64,000 bases of DNA from Microbulbifer harenosus. Lineage in GTDB: Bacteria; Pseudomonadota; Gammaproteobacteria; Pseudomonadales; Cellvibrionaceae. The position numbers were made by a program, and so were the translations under genes. The stretch lies in assembly GCF_005771435.1 (NCBI RefSeq), contig NZ_VANI01000010.1, positions 1 through 64,000 on the forward strand. The letters run 5' to 3'. Positions 16,001 to 24,215 of this stretch are shown in pieces. The number at the start of each line of letters is the position of its first letter. Position 1 is the first letter of the stretch. A model generated the notes under the pieces. That model did not search any database. It was not told the DNA's origin and was given only the letters and a program-made list of their open reading frames with translations.

Positions 16001-18403
16001 CGGCAGTTTGAGCTGTGCCACTTCGAGCAGTGGTTCGCCACTGGCGCTGGTGATATCCGCGTTGGCGAGGGTCAATTCCGCGGCGCTGAACCCCAGGCGG
16101 AAACCGCTGGCTTTTTTGCTTTCGCTTTTGCCGTCGATGCGCTGTTCCAGCGTCAACCGCAGCGGCTGCTGCTGGCGCAGCTGGTGCACCGCAAAACATT
16201 CCGGGCGCCGCTCTCCGCCGCTGGCGAGCAGCACTTGCCACGATGTGGGCAAACAGCCATCCAGGCTGATAAGCGACAGGGAGGCGAGTTCCAGTTCGGT
16301 TTCGCGCACACGGTGGGATTTGCCGATGGCGGCGCGGGCTGCGGCATCTGCCGCCGCGCGCGCGGCTTTCAGCTCCGCAGGCGACTGGCCTTTCTCCGCG
16401 CCGTCGGTATCGTCCGCTGGCACCTGCTCCGTCTCTCCCCACCAGTGGGCATCGCCGCTGGCGAAATACTCCCCCGGTTGCAGTGCCTGGCGGCGCATGC
16501 GGAAGAAGCCATTGCCGGTGTGCAGTTCGTTGAGGGCGAGACCGGTCTGCTGCGCCGGGTCCGCGCTCAGGTGATCCGACAGCAACATGCTCGCCAGTTG
16601 CAGTTCACCCAGCACCAGATAGGGGGATTCCTTCAGGTCGAGAATAAAATCGCCGCGCCCTGCCAGTTTCCACAGGCGCGCGCACAGGGGAGATATCCTT
16701 TGTGGCAGCCAGCCATCGGGTACACAGCCCGCGAGGCGTTCGAGCGCGAAATCCTCCAGTAGATAGCGCCGCTCATCGGGCGCCATTTCCGCACGCGCCC
16801 AGTGGAATCGACTGAGTAGAAAGGCGGTGGCGTCGCCCTCGCGCATCTGGAATTTGGCCAGCTGCAGAGGCCCACTCTCCAGTTGCCAGGATTGCACCGG
16901 CCGGTTGTCCGCGGCAACGCGGCGCGGGAACTGCAGCGCGAAATTTTCCGGCAGTTTCAGCTCGGCTACAGACACACAGTAATCGTTGCGTCCCCACAGA
17001 TCCCCGGGCACACAGCCCGCCGCGCCGTCCAGCACCAGCTGTTCCAGTTCCAGGCGGCGCCGGTTGTTTGCGTAGGTCAGGGCACCGAGCCGCAGGCCAT
17101 GGGTGTTGAGCGCCTTCGGGTGCGGGCGCGGTGCCTCCATATCCAGCACAGTGCCCTGATCCAGGCTCGCTTCCGCCAGTGTCACGCGCAAGCCATCGCG
17201 CCATGCAAACTGCGTGGGCTGAGGCAGGCGCAGGCTGCCGGCATTCACGCAGTAGTGATGCTTGTCGCTGCGCAGGCCACTCGGGCACCAGGAGAAACCG
17301 CTGGCACCGGCACTCTTCCAATTGAGGGATTTCTGCTCGCGCTGGAAGTCGAAATCGTTAATGGCGATGGACTGCGCGTGCCAGTTGGGGTGACGGCGGT
17401 TGTTATAGCGCAGGCGCACTTCCTGGCCATTGATACGATGCCAGGTGATTTCCGACTGTTTGCCAAAACTGAAATTCGTGGGGCCGCGTATCTGCAGCCG
17501 CCGCGCGCTTCCGCAATGGCCGATGATGCGCCGCAATCCCGGCGCCGCCTCTGCCCAGCGCTCCGGCGGACAGCCGGCAAATTTGCGCGCAAAGGCCTCC
17601 GCAATCGTCAGCTGGTTGCCCGGGCGCTCGAAGCGGATGGCATCGGTCTTGAGCCGCACCAGTGCCACCGTGGGATTTTCTCCCGGTGTGCGGAACATAT
17701 CCCCCTCCCCCGGTTCCTGGGCCCGTGCGCCTGCGGATGCAGGCGACGTTTTTTGGGGCTGCTCGTCCCAGGCGAGCAGGTTATCCAACGCGAGATCGTC
17801 GGCACCGATGGCAAAGCGCAACGACTCCTGCGCCTCGCGGAAGCCACTGACAAAAAAGTCATCCAGCTCCAGCTGCCCCATACGCACGCAGGTGGGGGTT
17901 TCCCACTGGGGTTTGTGCTGGTAGCAGACCACGCCGTTACGCACCCGGACAGCAGTCAGGTCCACCCGCCAGTTAGTGGGCTTCACTTCCCCTTCGCGCA
18001 AGCGCCAGCCGCCGATCTCCCACACCCGCCCGCGTTCGCCCGGCGCCGATTCGAGATCCATGTAGGCGTCTTCGAGCTCCACCAGTTTTACGTGTATGTT
18101 TCCACGCAACAGTTGCAACCAGCTGAGTCCAAGCGTGGCTTCACCCACCTGGAAACCGCGGTCGGATTTGTTGCGCACCTGTACACCGCGCATGTGCGCA
18201 CGCAGGCTTGGCAGTGAGATTTCCATGTGCTCGATCCGCGCTTCCAGGCCGCGCTCGTGTAGCCAGCGCTGCACCGCGCCGGGCAGTAACGTGGCAACAA
18301 AGAAATTCAGCGCGCCAATTAACAGCAACAGGAATACCAGCAGCCATAGCAGGCGGCGGGATCCTCTGAATTCGGCGGATTCTTTTTCTGGCGATGTGGA
18401 CAT
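13013..18403 (-). CDS. Giant AsmA-like / DUF748 envelope protein with repeated cysteine pairs
   Basis: The 1796-residue protein has one N-terminal membrane helix (LLWLLVFLLLLIGALNFFVA, residues 18-37) and a very long periplasmic part that ends in a DUF748 region (VDIRVDNNQVDALAKMKLER, IPLSLALALLKD, GDVRFEMPVSGDLYDPKFNF). DUF748 belongs to the AsmA-like family, several of which move phospholipids between membranes. The tail after the DUF748 region (SFSDLEFAPGSDVLSESAKASL) resembles the start of an OmpA-like domain. The long middle is built of roughly 90-120-residue repeats, each carrying two cysteines 12-19 residues apart, for example C160/C172, C278/C297, C373/C385, C464/C476, C560/C574 and C717/C736. 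The gene lies 50 bases upstream of the aconitase gene in the same direction. Confidence 0.8.
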   Translation of the reverse strand: MSTSPEKESAEFRGSRRLLWLLVFLLLLIGALNFFVATLLPGAVQRWLHERGLEARIEHMEISLPSLRAHMRGVQVRNKSDRGFQVGEATLGLSWLQLLRGNIHVKLVELEDAYMDLESAPGERGRVWEIGGWRLREGEVKPTNWRVDLTAVRVRNGVVCYQHKPQWETPTCVRMGQLELDDFFVSGFREAQESLRFAIGADDLALDNLLAWDEQPQKTSPASAGARAQEPGEGDMFRTPGENPTVALVRLKTDAIRFERPGNQLTIAEAFARKFAGCPPERWAEAAPGLRRIIGHCGSARRLQIRGPTNFSFGKQSEITWHRINGQEVRLRYNNRRHPNWHAQSIAINDFDFQREQKSLNWKSAGASGFSWCPSGLRSDKHHYCVNAGSLRLPQPTQFAWRDGLRVTLAEASLDQGTVLDMEAPRPHPKALNTHGLRLGALTYANNRRRLELEQLVLDGAAGCVPGDLWGRNDYCVSVAELKLPENFALQFPRRVAADNRPVQSWQLESGPLQLAKFQMREGDATAFLLSRFHWARAEMAPDERRYLLEDFALERLAGCVPDGWLPQRISPLCARLWKLAGRGDFILDLKESPYLVLGELQLASMLLSDHLSADPAQQTGLALNELHTGNGFFRMRRQALQPGEYFASGDAHWWGETEQVPADDTDGAEKGQSPAELKAARAAADAAARAAIGKSHRVRETELELASLSLISLDGCLPTSWQVLLASGGERRPECFAVHQLRQQQPLRLTLEQRIDGKSESKKASGFRLGFSAAELTLANADITSASGEPLLEVAQLKLPQADIRLQSPPTRARLQLPGAALDRAAFCLSPGRCVDATSLRTGARFALDYAPGHFTADLNDLALAHFSLSGGKNQFTAEIDQLAGKALQVSLPRTPGARADWTLQQLQAEKLALCWPETGDPERRLPRCARAEGLQSEGGGIAATQLTLHRALDDPAQLTLGRLRIETLGVVQHGAAGSNPVQLNLHNLRLDAINGCGLNDWLAAGGNTSARWGGCLSSGQLHLSGDNLVLLGSGQTGADRIRLGPLQAADLKLVPARGKTPSLRLAQLEWRSLGWPGGARLRVEDLFARDLYGCLPATPGEINRDPVCVAIGQLQVAGPQTLALGEALRLNGQLLVEDFALSQGERQRLAFNRLGLDSLAFSAGTLELQQGELSGLSGCLSPMKLGEKPLAPCYEVGRITVAGEHKVTLGDLPRGASQRYFRDVRIEGLRITQADYPAGLPADLLQIENIEAAQLGFGARELIGENLRLKNLSSCIPDGYINGVDHCVNAQELLTTGHFNFAERRLELAQARVDQLIVLGRKGDRLLETGYADARALTVAKDVIRLLYLEIADSKLFRRSERAQEFVNHQWNTEIELLQVNQFEYFPGDRILNIDAIDMIRPRSILARGREGDFGAWERLRSETPPPGHHKYVRGDIARKANRFLYRINQVTVNRGRFLWLDNARDQEAKLPLRRINLLLRGLSNYHQDPPALVILNGRPGGFSEMHLAGQINLLENNHWDAGLLGYVDGANLIPATPYIAALLGYKILQGQLDALVDIRVDNNQVDALAKMKLERIRVRRVRDSDQLNVKRSIIPLSLALALLKDGNGDVRFEMPVSGDLYDPKFNFSFIFSELLQRAILEALFAYFTPVGFYSLAKLAWARFRAVSFSDLEFAPGSDVLSESAKASLSGMIEKLRDNPQARPGICAVATAQDMEVMFPLEVNAARASREQRRELYHNPPRGLREELLQLGNRRSRHVQRFLIEAGLNQDDFIQCAPDFIGSDSGAPRVEFSN

Positions 18404-18822
18404 CTAAGCTCGACGCACAGGAAGTTTCGCGCGCAAATGGCATTTCAGTACGGTCTGCGCACCTCCTACAGTAAAGACCAGCCGTCACCGGTGAGCTGTC
18501 GCGCCAGTGTTCATCGCGCAATTTTTGCAGTACTCCCAGCGCCTGTTGCGTTCTGAACGCCCCGGTCTGACGCCATACGCCTCACCGGGATCCCCTGCCC
18601 CCGCCCGAGCCGGGTTGCTACGGAGACCATTTCTCCTGTAACCATTCTTTGATTGCGAAATGCCGCCGGCGCGGTAATATTCGCCGCTAACATCCGCGGC
18701 TCAGCCGAAGGCCGCGAGCGGAACACGTCAAAAAGCAGAACCGTAAGGTCATTACAGAGCGCGAGCCGCAGCAGCGGACGGGAAGAGCACAGAATTTTTT
18801 TAGCTCTACAGGAATCTCTGTC
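18404..18822. other. Divergent intergenic region between the AsmA-like gene and ndh
   Basis: About 420 bases lie between two divergent genes and should hold both promoters. No ORF, structural RNA or convincing operator was recognised. The ndh start has AGGAATCTC shortly upstream as a ribosome site. Confidence 0.4.
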
Positions 18823-20133
18823 ATGAAAAAAATCGTCATTGTCGGCGGCGGCGCCGGCGGGCTGCAGCTCGCCACCAGCCTCGGGCGCCATTTCTCCTTC
18901 AACCGTTTTCACCGTCGCAATAAATCCCCCGCGGCGGAAGTCACCCTGATCGACCGCAACCGCACCCACATCTGGAAGCCGCTGCTGCATCAGGTGGCCA
19001 CCGGCGCGCTGGATTCCAGTCTCGATGCTCTCAACTATCAGGTGCACGCCCGCGCCAACGGTTTCCAATTCGAGCTGGGCAGCCTGAAGGGACTGAACCG
19101 TGCAGCGAAAACCATCGAACTCGCGGAAGTTAGCGGCGAAGACGGCAAACCACTGGTGCCGACGCGCGAACTGGAATACGACTATCTGGTAATTGCGCTG
19201 GGCAGCCAGAGCAATGACTTCAACACCCCCGGGGTGCGCGACAACTGCCTGTTTCTCGACAGCGCGGAGCAAGCGCAGAGATTCCACAACAAACTGCTGG
19301 ACCGCTTCCTGCAGCTGGAAAACCGCGTGCGCGACAAGGTGGAGATTGCCATTGTTGGCGGCGGCGCCACCGGCGTGGAACTGGCGGCGGAACTGGTGGA
19401 CGCGGTACACGAGATGGGCCATTACGGGCGCATCAAGAACGGCGACCTCAAGGTGACATTGATCGAAGCCGGGCCGCACCTGCTACCGGCCCTGCCGCCG
19501 CGCCTCGGCAACAGCTCCGCCAAGGAACTCAGCAACCTGGGTGTGCGCGTACTGACCGGTACCCAGGTGGCGGAAGCCACGGCAACAGGCTTTGCCACCA
19601 AAGACGGCGAAGTGATTCCCGCGGATATCCGTGTGTGGGCGGCAGGGGTGAAGGCGCCGGATTTTCTCCAGCAACTGGACGGTCTGACGCTGAACCGCCA
19701 GAACCAGATCGAGGTGGAAGCGACCCTGCGCAGCAAGAGCGATCCGGATATTTTTGCCCTTGGCGATTGCGCCGGCTGCCTGGATGCACAGGAGCACAAG
19801 GTACCGCCGCGGGCCCAGTCGGCGCAGCAGATGGCAAAGACCGCGCGCGACAATCTGATCAGCCTGGTGGAAACTCCGGAAGCACCGCTGCAGCAGTTTA
19901 CCTACAAAGACCGGGGTTCACTGGTTTCGCTGTCCAAGTTCGATGCGGTGGGCAGCCTGATGGGCGGACTGGTAAAAGGCAGTTTCACCATTGAAGGGCG
20001 CCTCGCCGGCCTCGCCTACCGCTCGCTGTACCGCATGCACCTGGCGGCCCTGCACGGCTGGCCCAAGGCCATGCTGCTCTACCTGATCGGGCAGGCAAAC
20101 CGCTTCGTCAAGCCGCGCCTGAAAATGCACTGA
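18823..20133 (+). CDS. ndh: NADH dehydrogenase type II
   Basis: This 436-residue flavoprotein transfers electrons from NADH to quinone at the inner face of the membrane without pumping protons. It shows the N-terminal FAD-binding GGGAGG (residues 8-13), the NDH-2 signature RTHIWKPLLHQVATGALD, the second dinucleotide fold IAIVGGGATGVELAAEL (near 178) for NADH, and FALGDCAG before a quinone-site AQ pair (PPRAQSAQQM). A C-terminal amphipathic helix (HGWPKAMLLYLIGQANRFVKP) should anchor it to the membrane. Length fits the family. It is transcribed alone and faces a lipoprotein gene. Confidence 0.93.
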   Translation: MKKIVIVGGGAGGLQLATSLGRHFSFNRFHRRNKSPAAEVTLIDRNRTHIWKPLLHQVATGALDSSLDALNYQVHARANGFQFELGSLKGLNRAAKTIELAEVSGEDGKPLVPTRELEYDYLVIALGSQSNDFNTPGVRDNCLFLDSAEQAQRFHNKLLDRFLQLENRVRDKVEIAIVGGGATGVELAAELVDAVHEMGHYGRIKNGDLKVTLIEAGPHLLPALPPRLGNSSAKELSNLGVRVLTGTQVAEATATGFATKDGEVIPADIRVWAAGVKAPDFLQQLDGLTLNRQNQIEVEATLRSKSDPDIFALGDCAGCLDAQEHKVPPRAQSAQQMAKTARDNLISLVETPEAPLQQFTYKDRGSLVSLSKFDAVGSLMGGLVKGSFTIEGRLAGLAYRSLYRMHLAALHGWPKAMLLYLIGQANRFVKPRLKMH

Positions 20134-20140
20134 TCCAGAC

Positions 20141-20172
20141 CGTCGCGCTGAAGCACCCGCTCCAGCGCGACG
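20141..20172. terminator. Stem-loop between convergent ndh and lipoprotein gene
   Basis: CGTCGCGCTG (20141-20150) pairs perfectly with CAGCGCGACG (20163-20172) across a 12-base loop. No T-run follows, so termination is only suggested by its place between convergent genes. Confidence 0.5.
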
Positions 20173-20181
20173 CTCCCCGGC

Positions 20182-22290
20182 TCAATATACGGCTTCCGGT
20201 ACATCGCCGGGCCGGATCACCACCGGGCCACCGAGATTCACTCCCGGCGCCTTCCACACCTCCGCCCAGCGGAATTTCCACTCCAGCGGCCAGCTCCTCG
20301 CGCATAGGGTCCCGCCCTCCGCAAAGCGGTAATTAATACACGGCAGATACACATCGGTGATGCCGATTTCCGTGTACGCCGGCTGGCGATAGCCGTAGTG
20401 GTCAACAAGGTAGCGCAGACCGTCGTCCAGCGGCAGGTACTGCCAGCGCAGATGCAGCAGCGTATTGGTGGTGCCGGTAAAGCCCTCGCCCTCGCGATAC
20501 CAGTCGAGCAACTGGCCATTGGCGCCATAGACACGGGTAACGGTGAGCAAACTCTGGCGCTCGCCGGCGCTGTTGAATGTGGCGACGACGGTCTCCCGCA
20601 GTTGACCGCGGCTGTTGTAGAGGTAGTCGGTCACCTCACTAGCATTGGTGGTGCCGCTGGCGTCGCTGTCCAGTTCCATCTTCACCTGCGTTAGCAACGC
20701 GTCGCTGCGGTAGCGGTAGGTGAAGGTGCGACGGGAATCTATCCGCCCGTCTGCGTTCGCATCGAAGGACCACGTCTGCTCGCGCAGCAAGCCGCTGCTC
20801 AGATACACAAATTCGTAGGTGTTTTCACGGTCCATCTCACCATCGCCGTTGTCGTCGAAGCGCAGAATCTCCTTCAACAGGCGCCCGCTGGCACTGTAGC
20901 GGTAGCCGACCTTAATACGCGCATCCACCACACCGTCCACGGCAACGGTTTCGCCGTTGTCGAGAGTATCCACCTGTTCCAGTAGACGCCCGGCGTTGTT
21001 GTAGCCGAATTCGAAAATCCGGCGGCGCTCGATGAGACCATCGGCGTCGAGATCCGTTTCCTCCTCCCGCACTTCCAGCAATCCGCGGTCGTCGTAAAGG
21101 CTGCGCACACGAAAGATGGTGTCGAGTATGCCGTCAACGGCGGCGTCGACGCCGGTGCCCACACTGCTGTCCTGCTCGAATGTGAAGAGTGAATTATTCC
21201 CGCCATCGTCGTATTCAAACAGATAGCGGCGGCGCTCGCTCACTTCCAACTGGCCGTCTTCCTCAAGAACTTCCACCAGGAATCCGCGCCCGTTGTAGAA
21301 GTTTTCGGAGCGGTAGAAATATTCCACGCTGCCGTTCTCGTCGATGTCGGTTTCCCGCAGCATGATTGTACGGCGGCCCTGACCGTCGTATTCGAGCACT
21401 ACGCGCTCGCGCCAGAAGTCGGTGTTGTCCGGCTCCAGGGTGAAACGAATGTCCCGCGGCAGGCCGAGGCTGTTGTACTTCCACCGCACTTCCTGCTCGA
21501 TGCTGCCGTCGTCGTTGAAATCGCGGGTCTCCCTGATCGGCACGTGCACCGGCACCACTATGCCGAGCGCATCGTAGAGGTACAGCAGTGGCGCATCGAG
21601 CGGCACCTGGTATTTGATGGCAAACGCGCTTTTGATGGCGGGCAGGGAATCCACACCGCGACGAAAGGGAAAGGCGTAAAGATCGTAGGCAAAGTCCACC
21701 TGGTAATCGGCGAGATCCCGGTTCCAGTCGGTAAGGTCGAGGCCGTTTGTCGGATCCTGGTCGCGGTCGAGCGTGAGCAGCAGCAACATCCTGTTCGACA
21801 CGAGATCCAGTGCATTCACCCGCTGGTGGTCTTCCAGCGCCACCCGCAGGTCCAGTTCCGATGTCAGTGGCGCGCTGTCCGCCAGCTCAAACAGACTGAG
21901 TTCCGGCGCTCCCGGCGCGCTCCCAAAGTCGACATCGCCGAGGGTAAATCGAACCTCTTCGCCCTTACGGTAGCGAAAAGTACCGCTGGCATCGGTGAGA
22001 CCGGAAAAACTCGGCGTCTCGTAGTACAGGCCCAGGATACTGCCGGCGAGAATGCCGGTCAGCTCCGGCCCACTGCCAACCCCGCCACCACTGCTCGATC
22101 CAGAGCTTGATCCGCCACTGCTCGAGCTGCCGCTGCCCAGCGCGCGGTCAGTACCGGTCCTGCCGGAACCACAGCCGCCGAGCGCAAGCAACAGGCACAG
22201 GAGAAACACGAGGCTGAACGCGGCGCGCATGCACCGACAACAAGGCAGAAAAAAATGGCCGATACCCGGTAAAGATAACCTCACTGGCAC
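20182..22290 (-). CDS. Large repeat lipoprotein with EF-hand-like and YD-like repeats
   Basis: The GTG at 22288-22290 has AAGGAG just upstream and is chosen over an ATG at 22228-22230. The signal sequence ends in a lipobox (LLALGGC), followed by a Ser/Gly linker. Residues from about 60 to 150 form a small beta-domain often found after such linkers. From about 270 the protein repeats units of 35-45 residues that combine a strand of the form Y-x-Y-x-x-x-G-x-L with acidic loops such as DANADGRID, DDNGDGEMD, DIDENGSVE and DLDADGLIE, resembling calcium-binding dockerin/thrombospondin-type loops joined to YD-type strands. It is probably a surface or periplasmic lipoprotein; function unknown. Confidence 0.72.
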   Translation of the reverse strand: MPVRLSLPGIGHFFLPCCRCMRAAFSLVFLLCLLLALGGCGSGRTGTDRALGSGSSSSGGSSSGSSSGGGVGSGPELTGILAGSILGLYYETPSFSGLTDASGTFRYRKGEEVRFTLGDVDFGSAPGAPELSLFELADSAPLTSELDLRVALEDHQRVNALDLVSNRMLLLLTLDRDQDPTNGLDLTDWNRDLADYQVDFAYDLYAFPFRRGVDSLPAIKSAFAIKYQVPLDAPLLYLYDALGIVVPVHVPIRETRDFNDDGSIEQEVRWKYNSLGLPRDIRFTLEPDNTDFWRERVVLEYDGQGRRTIMLRETDIDENGSVEYFYRSENFYNGRGFLVEVLEEDGQLEVSERRRYLFEYDDGGNNSLFTFEQDSSVGTGVDAAVDGILDTIFRVRSLYDDRGLLEVREEETDLDADGLIERRRIFEFGYNNAGRLLEQVDTLDNGETVAVDGVVDARIKVGYRYSASGRLLKEILRFDDNGDGEMDRENTYEFVYLSSGLLREQTWSFDANADGRIDSRRTFTYRYRSDALLTQVKMELDSDASGTTNASEVTDYLYNSRGQLRETVVATFNSAGERQSLLTVTRVYGANGQLLDWYREGEGFTGTTNTLLHLRWQYLPLDDGLRYLVDHYGYRQPAYTEIGITDVYLPCINYRFAEGGTLCARSWPLEWKFRWAEVWKAPGVNLGGPVVIRPGDVPEAVY

Positions 22291-22470
22291 AAGGTACTCC
22301 TTGTTGACGCACTTCAACGTGGAACTCGCAGCTGAGTGTTAATGGCTGCAGGCTCGAGACTCCGAAAAGTATTGTTGAAATGCTTTACACGCGTTTACCG
22401 GCTAGCGCGGGAATATTCCGATTGGCGTAAATCGAGCGGCATTGCCTGAAAAAGTGGCACCAGAAAAACA

Positions 22471-22506
22471 AAAAGCCCCCGGTAGCTGGGACTACCGGGG
22501 GCTTTT
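22471..22506 (-). terminator. Strong rho-independent terminator of the H-NS/MvaT gene
   Basis: A 15-bp stem (AAAAGCCCCCGGTAG with CTACCGGGGGCTTTT) and a 6-base loop with T-runs on both strands lie 24 bases after the gene's stop. It can work in both directions. Confidence 0.9.
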
Positions 22507-22530
22507 TTATCCGTCAGTGCGCAGGTGGAA

Positions 22531-23013
22531 TCAGATTTTCCAGCTCTGCACCTTGTCCAGGCCGTGCTCGGCAACCCACTGGTTCAGTTGTTTGGGGTTG
22601 CGCTTTTTCTTTTCGATGGTGGCGTTGGTATAGGGGTTGCGGTAGTGACCGGTCTCCAGCTTGGGCTCCGCCGGCTTGGCAGAAGCGGTGGCACGGCGGC
22701 CGGCGCTGCGGCGCGGTGCCTCACCCTCGCGCTTCAGTGTGCGGGCAACGCGGGCCTTAAGGGTACGGATGTAATCCGGCGCATCGTCATTGTTCAGCTG
22801 ACCAACCAGCCACTCGACGATCTGCTCACCGCGCGCGGAGTACAGCTCCTCCTCTTCCATTTCATATTCCGCCGCCAGATTGACCAACGCCTTGTCGAAC
22901 GCGATTACGCCCTGCTTCTTGCGCTCGGCCTTGGCCATCTGCTCCTGCAGCTCTTCAATTCTGGCCTGGTGCTCGGCGATTTGCTGTTCGATCTGGTCGT
23001 ATTCCTGAAACAT
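22531..23013 (-). CDS. H-NS/MvaT-family nucleoid protein
   Basis: The 160-residue protein has an N-terminal coiled coil (residues 1-50, heptads of E, L and Q) for oligomerisation, a basic linker (KREGEAPRRSAGRRATASAK) and a C-terminal DNA-binding domain GHYRNPYTNATIEKKKRNPKQLNQWVAEHG that matches the YKNPxxGExxExKgxNxKxLxxW pattern of MvaT-type H-NS relatives. Such proteins coat AT-rich, often horizontally acquired DNA and silence it; the cassette array at 1-5781 would be a natural target. The gene stands alone with a strong terminator and a long upstream region. Confidence 0.85.
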   Translation of the reverse strand: MFQEYDQIEQQIAEHQARIEELQEQMAKAERKKQGVIAFDKALVNLAAEYEMEEEELYSARGEQIVEWLVGQLNNDDAPDYIRTLKARVARTLKREGEAPRRSAGRRATASAKPAEPKLETGHYRNPYTNATIEKKKRNPKQLNQWVAEHGLDKVQSWKI

Positions 23014-23768
23014 ATATACTGAGCCTCGATATATATAAAAGATTTATGCTTTTGATAGTGTGTTTTAATGAAGAATCACCGGTTTAGCGGTGTTCAATCC
23101 CGATAAAATTTCCGCCGGACAGACTTCGCGACTTCCAATCCACCGCTTTGAATCAATCGCGCGCAAGCTGACCCGAAATGCCGTATATCACCCACCTTAT
23201 TAAGATAGACACAAACGAAATAGTCCAAGCGGAATTCAACAGGCGTCGAACGATGCACGCCAATCCCTGAGAAATACCACCCAAATTCCGTTATATCGGC
23301 ACGTCAAGTGCTTGCTGTGTAAAGAAATATCAATTCAAAACAATGTAAAGCCAACGCTCAGCCCCGGCCATTCGACGATAGACCACCGGTGTTCACCGAT
23401 ATTCCATATCCACGGTTTCCACTTACTGGTAATAATTAAACACTCGACTAAAAACAGCATAAGGCCGACTGTTCAGTTAAATGAAGATCACAAGATATGG
23501 CTATAGATAATGCCTGTTTCCGGAAATTCAACCCGGGTCCGGATGCCAAATCCAGACCGCCGCGTTACAAGGCCCCAGCATATGAGACCTCCGGCCAGGC
23601 GCTGCGCATAATACTGACTTGTTTATGAATAGCCAACAGGGCGAATAATTTTTTATTTAGCGGATATTGATTCGACCTCGTTCTATTCTTGTTGAACCCG
23701 TTGCCGGAACGGCGCGCTGCCCGGCAACAGAACATCGAGATGCAATCCGTTAGGGAGTACCGAGGCTT
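23014..23768. other. Long intergenic region between H-NS-like and CBS genes
   Basis: About 750 bases between divergent genes. It is more AT-rich than its neighbours and holds only small doubtful frames without ribosome sites. A short hairpin (CACCG-GTTTAG-CGGTG near 23078-23093) is visible. It should hold the promoters of both genes; no tRNA or known RNA was recognised. Confidence 0.4.
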
Positions 23769-24215
23769 ATGGCAAAAATACGGGATATCCACCGTATGCC
23801 CACACTGGCGGCGTTAATGACGCCATTTCCCTACCATATCGACATCGACGCCCCCATTGAGGCCGCTGAGGCGCTGATGGAGGAACACCGTGTCCATCAT
23901 TTGCCGGTCACCCGCGAGGGCGACCTGGAAACCGTCATTTCCCAGGGCGACATAGACCGCGTGCGCTCTCCCGGTCACCGGCTGGAAGAGCAACAGCTCT
24001 ATGTGCGCGACGTCTGCGCCCGCCGCCCCTACATTGCCGACCTCCACGACCCCCTCGACAAGATCCTGCTGGCCATGGCGGAGACTGGGATAGGCTCGGT
24101 GCTGGTGATGAAAGAAGGCGAGCTTGCGGGGATAGTCACGGTCACCGATGCGCTGCGCTTCTGCGGAAAATATCTTGCGGACCTGGCGGCGGCACCGGAC
24201 GACGATGTGGCCTAG
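23769..24215 (+). CDS. Tandem CBS-domain protein
   Basis: The 148-residue protein is essentially two CBS motifs: MTPFPYHIDIDAPIEAAEALMEEHRVHHLPVTREGDLETVISQGDI spans the first (near 17-62) and VRDVCARRPYIADLHDPLDKILLAMAETGIGSVLVMKEGELAGIVTVTD the second (near 79-127). CBS pairs bind adenosine ligands and regulate partner enzymes or channels. Its stop codon overlaps that of the convergent transporter gene within the palindrome CTAG (24212-24215). A regulatory link between the two is possible but not shown. Confidence 0.88.
   Translation: MAKIRDIHRMPTLAALMTPFPYHIDIDAPIEAAEALMEEHRVHHLPVTREGDLETVISQGDIDRVRSPGHRLEEQQLYVRDVCARRPYIADLHDPLDKILLAMAETGIGSVLVMKEGELAGIVTVTDALRFCGKYLADLAAAPDDDVA

Noticed and set aside
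15197..18217. Plus-strand open frames of up to 521 codons inside the AsmA-like gene
   Set aside because: Their sequence is Arg/Ala/Gln-rich noise, and the minus-strand gene is continuous with a membrane anchor and a DUF748 end.
18511..19479. Minus-strand open frame of 322 codons opposite ndh
   Set aside because: It lies over the conserved FAD and NADH motifs of ndh on the plus strand and has no recognisable domain or ribosome site.
23312..23506. A 64-codon plus-strand frame in the gap before the CBS gene
   Set aside because: It lacks a ribosome site and resembles nothing; the region is AT-rich and open frames of this size are expected by chance.
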